Source: Oscillospiraceae bacterium
GTDB taxonomy: Bacteria; Bacillota; Clostridia; Oscillospirales; Oscillospiraceae
Assembly: GCA_017439425.1 (NCBI GenBank)
Contig: JAFSJE010000078.1
Coordinates: 1 to 50,568, forward strand
Length of the DNA stretch: 50,568 nt
Direction of reading: 5' to 3'
The notes under the pieces were generated by a model. That model was not told where the DNA came from. It ran no database searches and saw only the letters and a list, made by a program, of their open reading frames with translations. Shown here piece after piece: positions 18,676 to 27,054 of the stretch. How positions within the stretch are numbered: the first letter of the stretch is position 1; each line of letters opens with the position of its first letter. The translations under genes and the position numbers were made by a program.

Positions 18676-18683
18676 GAATTTAA
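18660..18683 (+). pseudogene. Severed 5' end of ychF (seven codons, then stop)
   Basis: ATGAAACTCGGTATCG is identical to the first 16 bases of ychF at 31495. At this end the frame continues with element sequence as MKLGIGI and stops at 18683. It keeps the original ribosome site (AAAGGAG) and promoter but no gene. It is direct evidence that the element entered ychF. Confidence 0.85.
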
Positions 18684-18803
18684 CCCCAAAAATCAATAAG
18701 TCCTTATAAGTCGATAAAGGTCTATAAAGCCTTATATTACAAGGGCTGCCGAGCTTGCCGATTTTCATATAAGTCCATATATCCCCATGTATTCCAATGT
18801 CAG

Positions 18804-18824
18804 AATGGCGTAAAAATGGCGTAG
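18804..18824 (+). promoter_or_regulatory. Left arm-type integrase site pair
   Basis: AATGGCGTAA and AATGGCGTAG occur 11 bp apart. The same pair, same orientation and spacing, is at 31420-31440 beside attR, and one copy lies in the int promoter. The flanking 18676-18800 also contains several TATAAGTC/TAAAG-type short repeats, possibly more arm sites. Otherwise no gene is seen in 18684-18925. Confidence 0.65.
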
Positions 18825-18876
18825 ATTATTTCAAGAGCCCAATACAACGAAAAACCCAAATTGAAAAGTGCATTTC

Positions 18877-18907
18877 AAAGCCCCGAGCAGCTATGCCCGG
18901 GGCTTTT
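18877..18907. terminator. Terminator hairpin inside the left end of the element
   Basis: AAAGCCCCG and CGGGGCTTT form a 9-bp stem, followed on the + strand by TTTTCTT. On this strand it would stop transcripts from the stranded ychF promoter; on the other it could end the XRE gene at 18926. Confidence 0.75.
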
Positions 18908-18925
18908 CTTATCTATCAAAGCTTG

Positions 18926-19177
18926 TCAGCTCTTTTCCGGATTGAATTTCAGCAGCATATAAGGTTCTATTCCAAGAACGGTGGAAATATTGAATATCAC
19001 CTCTAGCGAGGTCGGGCGCAGCATATTCGGCGCTTCGATTCCCGCCATATGCTGACGGCTTATGCCTATTCTGTCCGCAAGCTGCTCCTGCGTCAATCCC
19101 TTTCGCTTTCGGTAATACGCAATGGCGTACCCAAGCTCAAGGTATCGCTCGCTGTTGTCAAACGAAGCGTTACGCAT
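18926..19177 (-). CDS. XRE-family helix-turn-helix regulator
   Basis: The 83-residue protein is almost entirely one XRE/Cro-C1 domain: YLELGYAIAYYRKRKGLTQE, then QLADRIGISRQHMAGIEAPN, then LEVIFNISTVLGIEPYMLL. The start is uncertain: ATG at 19177 is listed, but GTG codons at 19186 or 19195 sit nearer an AAGGGG site. It is divergent from the SLH surface-protein gene, whose promoter lies in the shared gap, so it may control that gene. No operator was clearly recognised. Confidence 0.82.
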   Translation of the reverse strand: MRNASFDNSERYLELGYAIAYYRKRKGLTQEQLADRIGISRQHMAGIEAPNMLRPTSLEVIFNISTVLGIEPYMLLKFNPEKS

Positions 19178-19255
19178 CCTCGACACTGTTATCACACCCC
19201 TTTTAACTATTTTAGCCAAGAAATCAAAATAATTAAATTTGATGTAAATTATCGT

Positions 19256-19284
19256 TTGACATATATAGAGCGACAATATATAAT
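19256..19284 (+). promoter_or_regulatory. Consensus promoter of the SLH surface-protein gene
   Basis: TTGACA at 19256-19261 and TATAAT at 19279-19284, both perfect, with 17-bp spacing. The leader of about 100 bases has two AAAGGAG-type sites; the second, 19377-19383, serves the ATG at 19391. Confidence 0.9.
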
Positions 19285-19390
19285 TTATAAGTGTAAATCG
19301 TTAATTATACAGTATCAAAAATTATATTAAAGGAGGTAAATTGCGTTAAAGCTTCTCGCATTTCCGAAATATCTTAAAGGAGAGTAAAAA

Positions 19391-22300
19391 ATGAATCGCA
19401 AAAGAGTTTTATCGATTATTCTTTGTTTTGTAATGGTCTTGGCACTCGTTCCTCCGCTTGCCGTAAATGCAAGTGCGGATAATCTTCCGGACGGGCTGTA
19501 TTTCCACGATGTTTACTGGGACAAAACAACTGGCGAGCGCGTTGTTGATGAAGCATATCAAAGCAACGAAATACAGATGGCAGTTGGCAGCAGGCTTTTC
19601 GCTGAATTCGTTTACATTGAAAACGGCGAGGAATCACAGGTTAATTTTGACGACCTTGCTGTTGATAACTGCGTAAAGGAAGTCATACGCAGCAATGGTC
19701 AAGAAGAAAATACTATTGCATTTAATAACCCTGGCAAAGCTGCAATCTCCTATAATAACTTTACTATAACTATTACCGTCGTGTTGCCTGATTTTGGCTT
19801 CTATACGAAGCCCGAAGCAAGCGAGGAAAATTATATCTCCGAGCTGAGATATAACGGAACTAACGGAACAGTTTATTTTGTTCCTCGTGAGAAAAGCTGG
19901 AATATAACAAGTGCTGATTTTCGTGGCAGTAGTGTTATAGTAGATGAAAGCGGAAAATATGCAACAGTTACTATTACAGACGTATCAGTAAATCAAATCA
20001 CCGGTCGCTATACAGCTAATTACGGTAATGGAAATGACTTTGGACGTAACACAAACGGCATTTCCATCGTCGACGTCACACCAGGACTTAAATGGCGCTG
20101 GACATCCTGGGACGAGGAAACTCAGTCCTATATGCCGGGCAGCGACAGCAACGTTAACAATTCCATAAACGGTCAAATTAACAACGGCCGGTTTGGCGAG
20201 CTTGTTTATTTTGACGGCGAGAAATATGAGAATGTCACCGCCGATAAGGTAACGGTCGATAATCCCGATATAGCAACCGTATCGGCGTATACTGCGCAGC
20301 CGGAATTCACTGACCTAGACTTTTTAAACTTCGGCGAGACGAATATTTCTTACACTGCAGACGGCAAGGAATATAAGCTCCACGTCAACGTCGGACTGCC
20401 CACCTTCGGCTTCTATTCAGAGCCGGAGGCAAGTGAGGAAAACTATATCTCCGAGCTGAGATATAACGGAACAAACGGCACGGTTTATCTTGTACCGTTA
20501 AACGACAGCTATCTTATCACCGACGCCGTTATTTACAGCGGCAACGACGCTGAGCTTGAAATCGTTGACGGCAAATATGTCAAAGTAACAGTCGATGATA
20601 TTACAAGCTCTTGGCTTAGAGTTCGCGTTTCCTATAATTCTGACTATTTTTCCACTGTAATACTAAATCTCGTCGACGTCACACCAGGACTTAAATGGCG
20701 CTGGACATCTTGGGATGAGGAAACACAGTCCTTTATACCAGGCAGTGACAGCAACGTTAACAATTCCATAAACGGCCATATGTCCAGCGGCTGGTCTGGC
20801 GAGCTTGTTTACTTTGACGGTGAGAATTATGAGAACGTCACCGCAGATAAGGTAACGGTCGATAATCCGGATATTGTAACCGTCTCTGCGGAAGCCGAGC
20901 AGCCGGAATTCACTGTCCTGCGCTTTACCGATTTCGGCGAAACAGATTTAATCTACAATGGCAATAAGCTCCACGTCACCGTCGGGCTGCCTGTTTACGG
21001 CTTCTATGCCAAACCGGAGGCAAGCGAGGAAAATTATATCTCCAAGCTGACATATAACGGTACAAACGGAACAGTTTATCTTGTCCCAATAAACGACAGT
21101 TATGTTATAACCGATGTTGGTTTTGATAGTGGCAGCGACGCAGACCTTGAAATTGTAGACGGCAAATATGTAAAGGTAACCTTCGAGGACATTACAACCC
21201 CTTGGTGCTTTATTCGCATCTACTCTAATTTTGGCTATACCACAGTAAAGCTTAATCTTGCAGACGCCACGCCGGGGCTGGTTAGTCGTTCACTTAAGTA
21301 TAACGAAGAAACAGATTCTCTTGAGCCAAATCTGGAAGATGAAGCGACAAAGGTTACCGAGATAAGCGCACCCATCGGGTGGAACCTACATAATGATATT
21401 CTCTGGCTTGATGAGAACGGCGAGCTTACTCACATTTCAGCTTCCGAGTTCACAAAGAGCGGCGACTATTTCTCGCTCAGTGAAACCGAAAACGGCGTTA
21501 CTGTAATTCACTTTGAAAACTTCGGTCACGGCGGCTACATCAGCTATAACGGAAACAAAATAGCAATTGATACTATGCTGCCCTTTTTCGGCTTCTACAG
21601 CGCTCCGCAAAAAACCGAGGCAAACTATATTTCTGATAGCCGCCAGCGCTCTGGCTATGATAGCGGGGAAAATATCTCTTTTGACTATCTCCCGAAGGAT
21701 TATCTCAATTCAAGCGACAACAAGGTCTATTTCTATGCCGACGATGAGATAGTCGATGGCAGCGTAAAGTGTGACAACGAGAACATTACCGCAACTCTCG
21801 CTGTTGACCGCGACGGCGCCCAGTACATCGAAATCGCAGTTGACCCCGCGCTCGAAGCAAGCACCTCCGCAAATGTACGCTATGTCATCAAAAACTACAG
21901 AGGCGAGGAAACACGCGAGGCGCACGTCGACTTCCGTTACACCGGCCGCGTTTTTGACTGGTCTCCCGCAGATTACGACGAGAAGACCAACACGGCAAAG
22001 CTCCGCACCGACCCCACTTGGTACAGCTACGAGAACACCCGCTACTTTTCTAACGGAGCTACCATGATTTGGGGTATCGCCTATAAGGGCAAGCTTATCA
22101 ACGATGCAGCTCTCCTTAAATTCAGTGACAATCTCGACGTTGAAGACCTTGGCGGCGGCTTCTACAAGATGGTACTTAACGGCTGGGATTTTGCAAGCAT
22201 TGAGTATCTCGGCAATGATAAGGGCAAGACGATTACCATCGGAAATCAGCTTCCCTATATGGGTACTTACAAATCTATCAATGGATTTGACCCCAAGAGC

Positions 22301-24193
22301 CCCAGCCATATCGGCGACGAAGCGGCGCTCAAGGAAAGCTACATTCCCGGTATTCCGAAGCTGACTGAGCTTACTGATGATACGTTCTACTTTCTTCCGA
22401 TTTTCAGAACCGTTACCGCCGCGTCCACCGAGAGCAAAGCCGCAGCTGTCACGCTCCAGAACGGAATCGTCACGGTCAAGGTCAACAAATCTGAGCTTAC
22501 AGATTATGAAACCGTAATTCCTATAGATTATACTTATACCGCAGGCGAATCGGAGTATGCCTCTCATATGGATGTACCCGTAATCAACGATATAGCCGTT
22601 CAGATGACAGCAAATGTTGATACATCGAGCGAGATAAATCCTGATGTATATACCGGCGAGCAGAAAGAGCTTGCCCAAAACGTGGTTAACGCCATAGCCT
22701 CTGTCAGCGCCAGCGTTGACACAGAAAAGGCTGCCGAAGCTAACGAGGCTTTAGCCGGACAAGCAAATGAAATCGCAGAAGATACCGGAAACGAGCTTTC
22801 AAACGTCGACGAGGTCAAGGTTGAGGTCGCGCTCAGTGTAAAGGCAACCGAATTTGACCCCGAGAGCGGAAAGCTGACTCTTGATATTACCCCGACCGTA
22901 ACCTATACCTATACTGAAAACGTCGAGGGCAGCGACGATAAGACAGCGAGCAACGTTGTTCCGAACGCGACTGAAACTCCGGCTCCGATAACCATTTCCA
23001 TTACACTGCCGGATTCACTCACTCCAAAGGCAATTCGCCATATCCACGGTGAGGAAGCGAATCAGGTCATCTCCTATATCCCCGTAACAGTCGTTGACAA
23101 TGGCAACGGAACTATTACCGTAAGCTGGGAGCAGGATAAATTCAGCACCGTCGAGATACTCTCTGACGTTGCCGCTATCAACTTTATGCATGCAAATGGT
23201 GAGGTTGAAGCCGTAATCTTTACTGAGGAGGATATTGGAAAGTCCCTTGTCTCCGATACAAAAAACGGCTATACCTTTAAGGGCTGGACTATCGGTGATA
23301 ACACCTATACGACGCTTACACAGAATCTTTACGATGCGTTGAAGGCGTCTAAGACCGCTCTTGACGCAACCCCGGTGTTTACCGCAAATCCGCTTCCAGA
23401 AGATGTTGTGACACCGGTCGTTGTTCCCACTAGCTCTGCGCCCTATGCAATTACAGTCGAGACTGTCGAGAACGGTAAAATTTCCGTAAGCGATGAGAGT
23501 GCCGCTAAGGACGATACTGTGACCGTCACCGTAACGCCCAATGAGGGATATATCCTTGATACAATCACCTGCGACGGAGCCGAGCTCACAAAGGTTAGCG
23601 ATACGGAATATACCTTTACAATGCCCGGTAAAGCTGTTGCTATAAAGGCGACGTTTAAGAAGGCATTGATATTCTCCGATGTTGAAGCCGGAAGCTATTA
23701 TGAAAAGGCTGTTGAATGGGCTGTAGAAAATGGCATCACTAAAGGAACAAGTGAAACTACCTTTATGCCGAACGGAGACTGCACTCGCGCTCAGGCTGTC
23801 ACTTTCCTGTGGCGCGCCCTCAACTGCCCCGAGCCTTCGGCAAAGGCTTCTGAATTTGCCGACGTGACTGACGAAAACGCATTCTATTACAAGGCTGTCC
23901 TCTGGGCGGCTGAGAACGACATTACGCTCGGCATAGGCGATGGAACATTCGGAGTTGATTATACCGTGACCCGCGGTCAGATGGTAACCTTCATGATGAG
24001 AGCAATGAAGGGCAAGACCGAAAAAGTCGAAAGCTTTGCAGATATTGCGCCTGAGAGCTTCTATGCAGAAGCTGCCGCATGGGCAAAGGAGAGCGGCATA
24101 TCCGACGGCATCGGCAATAATAAATTTGGCGGCGAGCAAAATTGCCTCAGAGCTCAGATTGTTACAATGCTGTACAGATATTTTGTGAAATAA
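19391..24193 (+). CDS. Large secreted repeat protein anchored by three S-layer homology domains
   Basis: The 1600-residue protein has a signal peptide (MNRKRVLSIILCFVMVLALV to about NASA at 29). About four imperfect units of near 200 residues follow, each with a GFYxxPEASEENYIS-type motif and TPGLKWRWTSWDEETQS-type motif. Neighbouring units repeat at DNA level with periods of 603 and 588 bp. A middle region (about 1075-1330) is less repetitive. Then comes a bacterial-repeat-like domain (ENGKISVSDESAAKDDTVTV, about 1350-1420) and three SLH domains (about 1427-1600, IFSDVEAGSYYEKAVEWAVE onward) that should bind pyruvylated wall polymers. The middle units may be adhesive, but the ligand is unknown. 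It is cargo of the integrated element and lowers the local GC. Confidence 0.88.
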   Translation: MNRKRVLSIILCFVMVLALVPPLAVNASADNLPDGLYFHDVYWDKTTGERVVDEAYQSNEIQMAVGSRLFAEFVYIENGEESQVNFDDLAVDNCVKEVIRSNGQEENTIAFNNPGKAAISYNNFTITITVVLPDFGFYTKPEASEENYISELRYNGTNGTVYFVPREKSWNITSADFRGSSVIVDESGKYATVTITDVSVNQITGRYTANYGNGNDFGRNTNGISIVDVTPGLKWRWTSWDEETQSYMPGSDSNVNNSINGQINNGRFGELVYFDGEKYENVTADKVTVDNPDIATVSAYTAQPEFTDLDFLNFGETNISYTADGKEYKLHVNVGLPTFGFYSEPEASEENYISELRYNGTNGTVYLVPLNDSYLITDAVIYSGNDAELEIVDGKYVKVTVDDITSSWLRVRVSYNSDYFSTVILNLVDVTPGLKWRWTSWDEETQSFIPGSDSNVNNSINGHMSSGWSGELVYFDGENYENVTADKVTVDNPDIVTVSAEAEQPEFTVLRFTDFGETDLIYNGNKLHVTVGLPVYGFYAKPEASEENYISKLTYNGTNGTVYLVPINDSYVITDVGFDSGSDADLEIVDGKYVKVTFEDITTPWCFIRIYSNFGYTTVKLNLADATPGLVSRSLKYNEETDSLEPNLEDEATKVTEISAPIGWNLHNDILWLDENGELTHISASEFTKSGDYFSLSETENGVTVIHFENFGHGGYISYNGNKIAIDTMLPFFGFYSAPQKTEANYISDSRQRSGYDSGENISFDYLPKDYLNSSDNKVYFYADDEIVDGSVKCDNENITATLAVDRDGAQYIEIAVDPALEASTSANVRYVIKNYRGEETREAHVDFRYTGRVFDWSPADYDEKTNTAKLRTDPTWYSYENTRYFSNGATMIWGIAYKGKLINDAALLKFSDNLDVEDLGGGFYKMVLNGWDFASIEYLGNDKGKTITIGNQLPYMGTYKSINGFDPKSPSHIGDEAALKESYIPGIPKLTELTDDTFYFLPIFRTVTAASTESKAAAVTLQNGIVTVKVNKSELTDYETVIPIDYTYTAGESEYASHMDVPVINDIAVQMTANVDTSSEINPDVYTGEQKELAQNVVNAIASVSASVDTEKAAEANEALAGQANEIAEDTGNELSNVDEVKVEVALSVKATEFDPESGKLTLDITPTVTYTYTENVEGSDDKTASNVVPNATETPAPITISITLPDSLTPKAIRHIHGEEANQVISYIPVTVVDNGNGTITVSWEQDKFSTVEILSDVAAINFMHANGEVEAVIFTEEDIGKSLVSDTKNGYTFKGWTIGDNTYTTLTQNLYDALKASKTALDATPVFTANPLPEDVVTPVVVPTSSAPYAITVETVENGKISVSDESAAKDDTVTVTVTPNEGYILDTITCDGAELTKVSDTEYTFTMPGKAVAIKATFKKALIFSDVEAGSYYEKAVEWAVENGITKGTSETTFMPNGDCTRAQAVTFLWRALNCPEPSAKASEFADVTDENAFYYKAVLWAAENDITLGIGDGTFGVDYTVTRGQMVTFMMRAMKGKTEKVESFADIAPESFYAEAAAWAKESGISDGIGNNKFGGEQNCLRAQIVTMLYRYFVK

Positions 24194-24221
24194 TTTTTTG
24201 AAAAGTACATTTCAACACAAA

Positions 24222-24256
24222 TACCCGGAGCGCGATCGCGCTCCGGGTACTCTTTA
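24222..24256 (+). terminator. Terminator of the SLH surface-protein gene
   Basis: 24222-24249 is a 28-bp perfect palindrome (TACCCGGAGCGCGA / TCGCGCTCCGGGTA), followed by CTCTTTA. Confidence 0.8.
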
Positions 24257-24288
24257 TGCTCGACAATTTGCTCATGGAAACCATTATC

Positions 24289-24319
24289 AAAAACGCCCGG
24301 GGCAATTAAGCCTCGGGCG
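24289..24319 (-). terminator. Terminator overlapping the stop codon of the small Spo0E-like gene
   Basis: On the minus strand CGCCCGAGGC, loop TTAATT, GCCCCGGGCG (10-bp stem with one G-U) is followed by TTTTT. The TAA stop codon at 24308-24306 lies in the loop, so the gene and its terminator overlap. Confidence 0.8.
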
Positions 24320-24548
24320 CCTCGTTTTTCAAAATCTCGTCTCTCATTTCAAGATGCTGCTGCTCAAGATTATCCCATTTTTCTTTCAGCTCCTTGTATT
24401 CCTCGAGTGCTTTCAAAACCCTTTCGTCAGTGTACGGAACACCGCTGTCCACAAGCTCCTTTAACTTCGCTCTTGCTGCTTCGACCTCAACGCCGATACT
24501 GTAAAGTCTGGCACCGGACATAATTAGCAGCTCTTTATCTATGCTCAT
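24306..24548 (-). CDS. Small coiled-coil protein, weakly Spo0E-like
   Basis: The 80-residue protein is two predicted helices: residues about 5-34 (KELLIMSGARLYSIGVEVEA) and about 42-75 (DERVLKALEEYKELKEKW). Size and spacing recall Spo0E-type aspartyl-phosphate phosphatases, which dephosphorylate Spo0A, but the SQxLD signature is not present, so this is tentative. The ATG at 24548 follows AAGGAG by 8 bases. It is divergent from the XRE gene at 24706, and three operator-like palindromes lie between them. Confidence 0.6.
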   Translation of the reverse strand: MSIDKELLIMSGARLYSIGVEVEAARAKLKELVDSGVPYTDERVLKALEEYKELKEKWDNLEQQHLEMRDEILKNEAPEA

Positions 24549-24570
24549 TCTGCTCACTCCTTATCTGTAT

Positions 24571-24684
24571 AACCCGTTTTCGGGTAACTGCTATTCTATA
24601 AAAATTTCCATTTAATGTCAACCCGTATTCGGGTAATTTCCTATCTCAATACAGTTATCATTATAATAACCCGTAAATGGGTAA
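24571..24684. promoter_or_regulatory. Three evenly spaced palindromic operators (AACCCGT-N3-CGGGTAA type)
   Basis: AACCCGTTTTCGGGTAA (24571-24587), AACCCGTATTCGGGTAA (24620-24636) and AACCCGTAAATGGGTAA (24668-24684) start 49 and 48 bp apart in the divergent gap. They are the likely binding sites of the XRE protein encoded at 24706, controlling both genes. Confidence 0.82.
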
Positions 24685-24705
24685 TTATTTGATAGGTGTG
24701 AGATT

Positions 24706-24945
24706 ATGGATTACTCAGATATTTATATTCGGAGAATTAAAAAGCTCTGCGCTGAACGCGGAATCGCTATAAACAAGCTTGCGACAATGAGCGACGTCAA
24801 GCAATCAACGCTTGACAACATCGTGAGAGGTCTGACCAAGAATCCGCGTGTAATGACGCTGCACAAAATCGCGCTTGCGTTTGGCATGACGCTATCAGAG
24901 TTTCTTGACTTTGACGAGCTTAACGATTATTCTTTTGACGATTGA
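24706..24945 (+). CDS. XRE-family helix-turn-helix regulator
   Basis: The 79-residue protein is a single Cro/C1 domain: IYIRRIKKLCAERGIAINKL, ATMSDVKQSTLDNIVRGLTK, then HKIALAFGMTLSEFLDFDEL. It lacks any sensor or dimerisation extension. The divergent gap in front of it holds three copies of a palindrome, suggesting self-regulation together with the small Spo0E-like gene. A terminator follows. Confidence 0.88.
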   Translation: MDYSDIYIRRIKKLCAERGIAINKLATMSDVKQSTLDNIVRGLTKNPRVMTLHKIALAFGMTLSEFLDFDELNDYSFDD

Positions 24946-24966
24946 TTGAAAGTGTATATTCAAAAT

Positions 24967-24997
24967 GCCCGAGGCTTAACCGCCCCGGGCTTTCTTT
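24967..24997 (+). terminator. Terminator after the XRE gene, convergent with the SprT-like gene
   Basis: GCCCGAGGC, loop TTAACC, GCCCCGGGC (one mismatch) followed by TTTCTTT. It is nearly the same hairpin as the one at 24289-24319. Confidence 0.75.
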
Positions 24998-25640
24998 ATA
25001 CCTCGACCATCTGCTCCATACAGTCCATGCACATTATCCGAATCGTTTTTGTCGCTCTCACGCTGTTACCGCAGCAGGGGCAAATCAGCTTTCTTGTGCT
25101 GCTCGGCTTTGGCGTTACTGTCGTCGTGCCTCCCGCCGTACCCTTGCCGCCGATGCCCCGCGCCATATAGCCGTCCTCGCGGTTCATATGTATCTCCGTC
25201 CAGCCCTGTTTGATGATGTAATCAATAAGCGCCTCTGTCGGCTCTGTGATGCTCCATCCGATGCGCGGGTCATAGCTGATGCTCAGGTCGCGTTCCTCGG
25301 CAGCCTCCTTAAACCGCTTGTTGTGATACGTACCGCCTCTACTACAATCCTGAATTCCGTGCTGAAGGTTCAGGAGGTGGCACATCTCGTGGAGCAGTGT
25401 CGAAACGACACTAGATATGGGTCTGTCAAGCGTTCCGGCGCCTATGTTCAACTCGTGACGCTGCTCTCCGTCCGCTCTGCTCCAAGCCTTAGCAACGGTA
25501 ACGTGACCGTATGCCCTCGGTGTGCTCTGGATGGTGATGATAGGTTCCTCAAGTTCATTGTCGAAATAGTCGCGGTTGAGAGTGCGGAAAATCTTCTCCA
25601 AATAGCCCGCTGTTCTGCTCGTTTTGATTGTTTCCTTCAT
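24996..25640 (-). CDS. SprT-like zinc metalloprotease
   Basis: The 214-residue protein has a SprT-like domain with the HEMCH zinc/catalytic motif (VVSTLLHEMCHLLNLQHG, about residues 79-96) and a later HNKRFKEAAEERDL segment. It ends in a zinc ribbon (CPCC...CMDC, about 185-210). SprT-like proteases in eukaryotes digest DNA-crosslinked proteins; bacterial ones on mobile elements have no settled role. A linker near residue 170 is Gly/Thr-rich (GKGTAGGTTT). ATG at 25640 is preferred over one 5 codons earlier because GGAGGG lies just ahead of it. The 177 bp between this gene and the repressor upstream show no further gene. Confidence 0.85.
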   Translation of the reverse strand: MKETIKTSRTAGYLEKIFRTLNRDYFDNELEEPIITIQSTPRAYGHVTVAKAWSRADGEQRHELNIGAGTLDRPISSVVSTLLHEMCHLLNLQHGIQDCSRGGTYHNKRFKEAAEERDLSISYDPRIGWSITEPTEALIDYIIKQGWTEIHMNREDGYMARGIGGKGTAGGTTTVTPKPSSTRKLICPCCGNSVRATKTIRIMCMDCMEQMVEV

Positions 25641-25817
25641 GGTTTTGCCCTCCATAATCAAAGATGGTGTCAACGCCTTGCGTCGTCGTCGACGCCCTTG
25701 ATTACAGAAAAACGCCCCCTCTGCCGCCGTCAAGACTGGCTCTCAGCCACTCGCGCGAAAAATCTTGGAACAAGAATTTTCCGGTCTTGCACGGCATTAG
25801 GCAGCGGGGGTGTATTA

Positions 25818-26423
25818 TTAAAATTTTAAATCTTCTTCCTTTTCTTCTTCCAATATCACAACTCTACCATATCCATATCTTGCGTTTTTTGCTGATGGAG
25901 ATAGCTCTATCGGAGTCTCAGCCGTCTTGAGCTCTGCGATTTTTTCTTTTAACCATTTATCGCTTGCCGAAATCTCATCTTCAACAAATTTTTCCGGAAA
26001 CAATTCTTTCGCTTGCCCGTATTTATCCTGATACGAGTTTCTATCTTGAATAGCTCGCGTGACGTTGCTCTCCGGCAGCTCGATTCTTGTTCCGTCTGCA
26101 TTAAAGCTGCCCGCTAATAACTGCTCCACAACAATCGTAAGAACGCTAAGGACTTCACCAGCATTCCAGTCATCCATATTCTTAACATACTTGCTCCGAC
26201 CACAAAGCTCGTCTAATGACATATGTAAGTAATCAGCTATAATAACAGCAGATGACAATGTCGGTTCTCTCATATCATCGCAGTCTCTATATCTGGCAAG
26301 GTTCACACCGGTTTTTTCTTTTATTCTATTTCTGGTTATTTTCCTATCTTTTAGTGTTTCTTCAAGATTCTTAGCAAATTTTTTGCTGATTATTTCTTTT
26401 TTTGAGACATTCGTTGTATCCAC
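25818..26423 (-). CDS. Putative repressor with N-terminal helix-turn-helix
   Basis: The 201-residue protein begins with a helix-turn-helix region (LEETLKDRKITRNRIKEKTG, then ARYRDCDDMREPTLSSAVII and MSLDELCGRSKYV), followed by a C-terminal part of about 110 residues with no recognised fold and an acidic tail (EEEKEEDLKF). GTG at 26423 is chosen as start because AAAGGA lies 9 bases ahead; the open frame extends to a TTG at 26477 without a site. It is transcribed away from the rep-transfer module by a mirror-image promoter, the arrangement of a phage-type or ICE-type master repressor. Confidence 0.78.
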   Translation of the reverse strand: MDTTNVSKKEIISKKFAKNLEETLKDRKITRNRIKEKTGVNLARYRDCDDMREPTLSSAVIIADYLHMSLDELCGRSKYVKNMDDWNAGEVLSVLTIVVEQLLAGSFNADGTRIELPESNVTRAIQDRNSYQDKYGQAKELFPEKFVEDEISASDKWLKEKIAELKTAETPIELSPSAKNARYGYGRVVILEEEKEEDLKF

Positions 26424-26567
26424 GCTATCACATCCTTTGTTCACAAAAAGTTCATAATTTTTATGATTATTCGTCAAAAAGCAACAATTAGAAAAGCTTA
26501 ATTTGCTTATTTTGAAAAGTTTTACGGCGTATTTTCATGTTTTACGCTCAACCTTTTGCTGTTTAGC

Positions 26568-26596
26568 ATTATAGCACCATATATTTTTATTGTCAA
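26568..26596 (-). promoter_or_regulatory. Promoter of the repressor gene
   Basis: On the minus strand TTGACA (26596-26591), 17 bp, TATAAT (26573-26568): both boxes are consensus. The sequence TTGACAATAAAAATA...GTGCTATAAT almost copies the divergent promoter 30 bp away. Confidence 0.88.
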
Positions 26597-26625
26597 GTGG
26601 CATAGTTCTATATTTTTCTCGCTTT

Positions 26626-26655
26626 TTGACAATACAAATAAAGATGTGCTATCAT
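26626..26655 (+). promoter_or_regulatory. Promoter of the rep-transfer module
   Basis: TTGACA at 26626-26631, 18 bp, TATCAT at 26650-26655. It contains TTGACAATACAAATA and GTGCTATCAT, matching the opposing repressor promoter but with a longer spacer and weaker -10, so it should be the weaker of the two. Confidence 0.82.
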
Positions 26656-26706
26656 TTTGTCAGATGAGCTGGCCAGCGCATCAAAAAAATATAAGGAGGC
26701 CATAAA

Positions 26707-27054
26707 ATGGCTAATGATTTAACAATATCTGACGTTGTCATCGACGTCCCCAAGACTCTTGGCCGCAATGTGCTTGCGGTCGCCAGCGAACCCTCGCGTG
26801 AGTATATTGACGGTAAGCCCAGCGACACAATCAGCGCATATCGCTACACCCTTGTCCTTGCCGATAAGGCCTATAAGGCTATAACTGTCAAGGTTCCAGG
26901 TACCGAGCATATCGAAATCGCGCCCGGCGAAGTCGTTCCCGTTTTTGTTGAAGGTCTTACTATCAGACCATATATCTCAAACTCCGGTTCTCGTCCAAGT
27001 ATTATGCTTTCAGCTACCGCAAACTCTGTCCGTAAGGCGGACAATAAGGGTTAA
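26707..27054 (+). CDS. YdcP/DUF961-like protein of conjugative-element replication module
   Basis: The 115-residue protein has REYIDGKPSDTISAYRYTLV, VKVPGTEHIEIAPGEVVPVF and a final basic tail. This pattern, a short beta-rich protein with REYxDG and xYRYTV-type motifs right before rep and FtsK-like genes, matches the YdcP (DUF961) proteins that occupy the same place in Tn916 (orf22/orf23) and ICEBs1. Their role is not settled. AAGGAGG precedes the ATG by 7 bases. Identification rests on motif resemblance plus position, so it is moderate. Confidence 0.65.
   Translation: MANDLTISDVVIDVPKTLGRNVLAVASEPSREYIDGKPSDTISAYRYTLVLADKAYKAITVKVPGTEHIEIAPGEVVPVFVEGLTIRPYISNSGSRPSIMLSATANSVRKADNKG

Noticed and set aside
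19391-21300. Tandem DNA repeats in the SLH gene as CRISPR or minisatellite
   Set aside because: Period is about 600 bp, in frame, and explained by protein repeat units.
24306-24945. Toxin-antitoxin pair formed by the 80-residue protein and the XRE regulator
   Set aside because: The genes are divergent with a 157-bp operator region rather than an overlapping operon, and the small protein has no toxin motif.
24942-25829. Plus-strand open frame of 295 codons opposite the SprT-like gene
   Set aside because: It starts with a terminator hairpin, lies opposite a protein with a clear HEMCH motif and zinc ribbon, and has no ribosome site.
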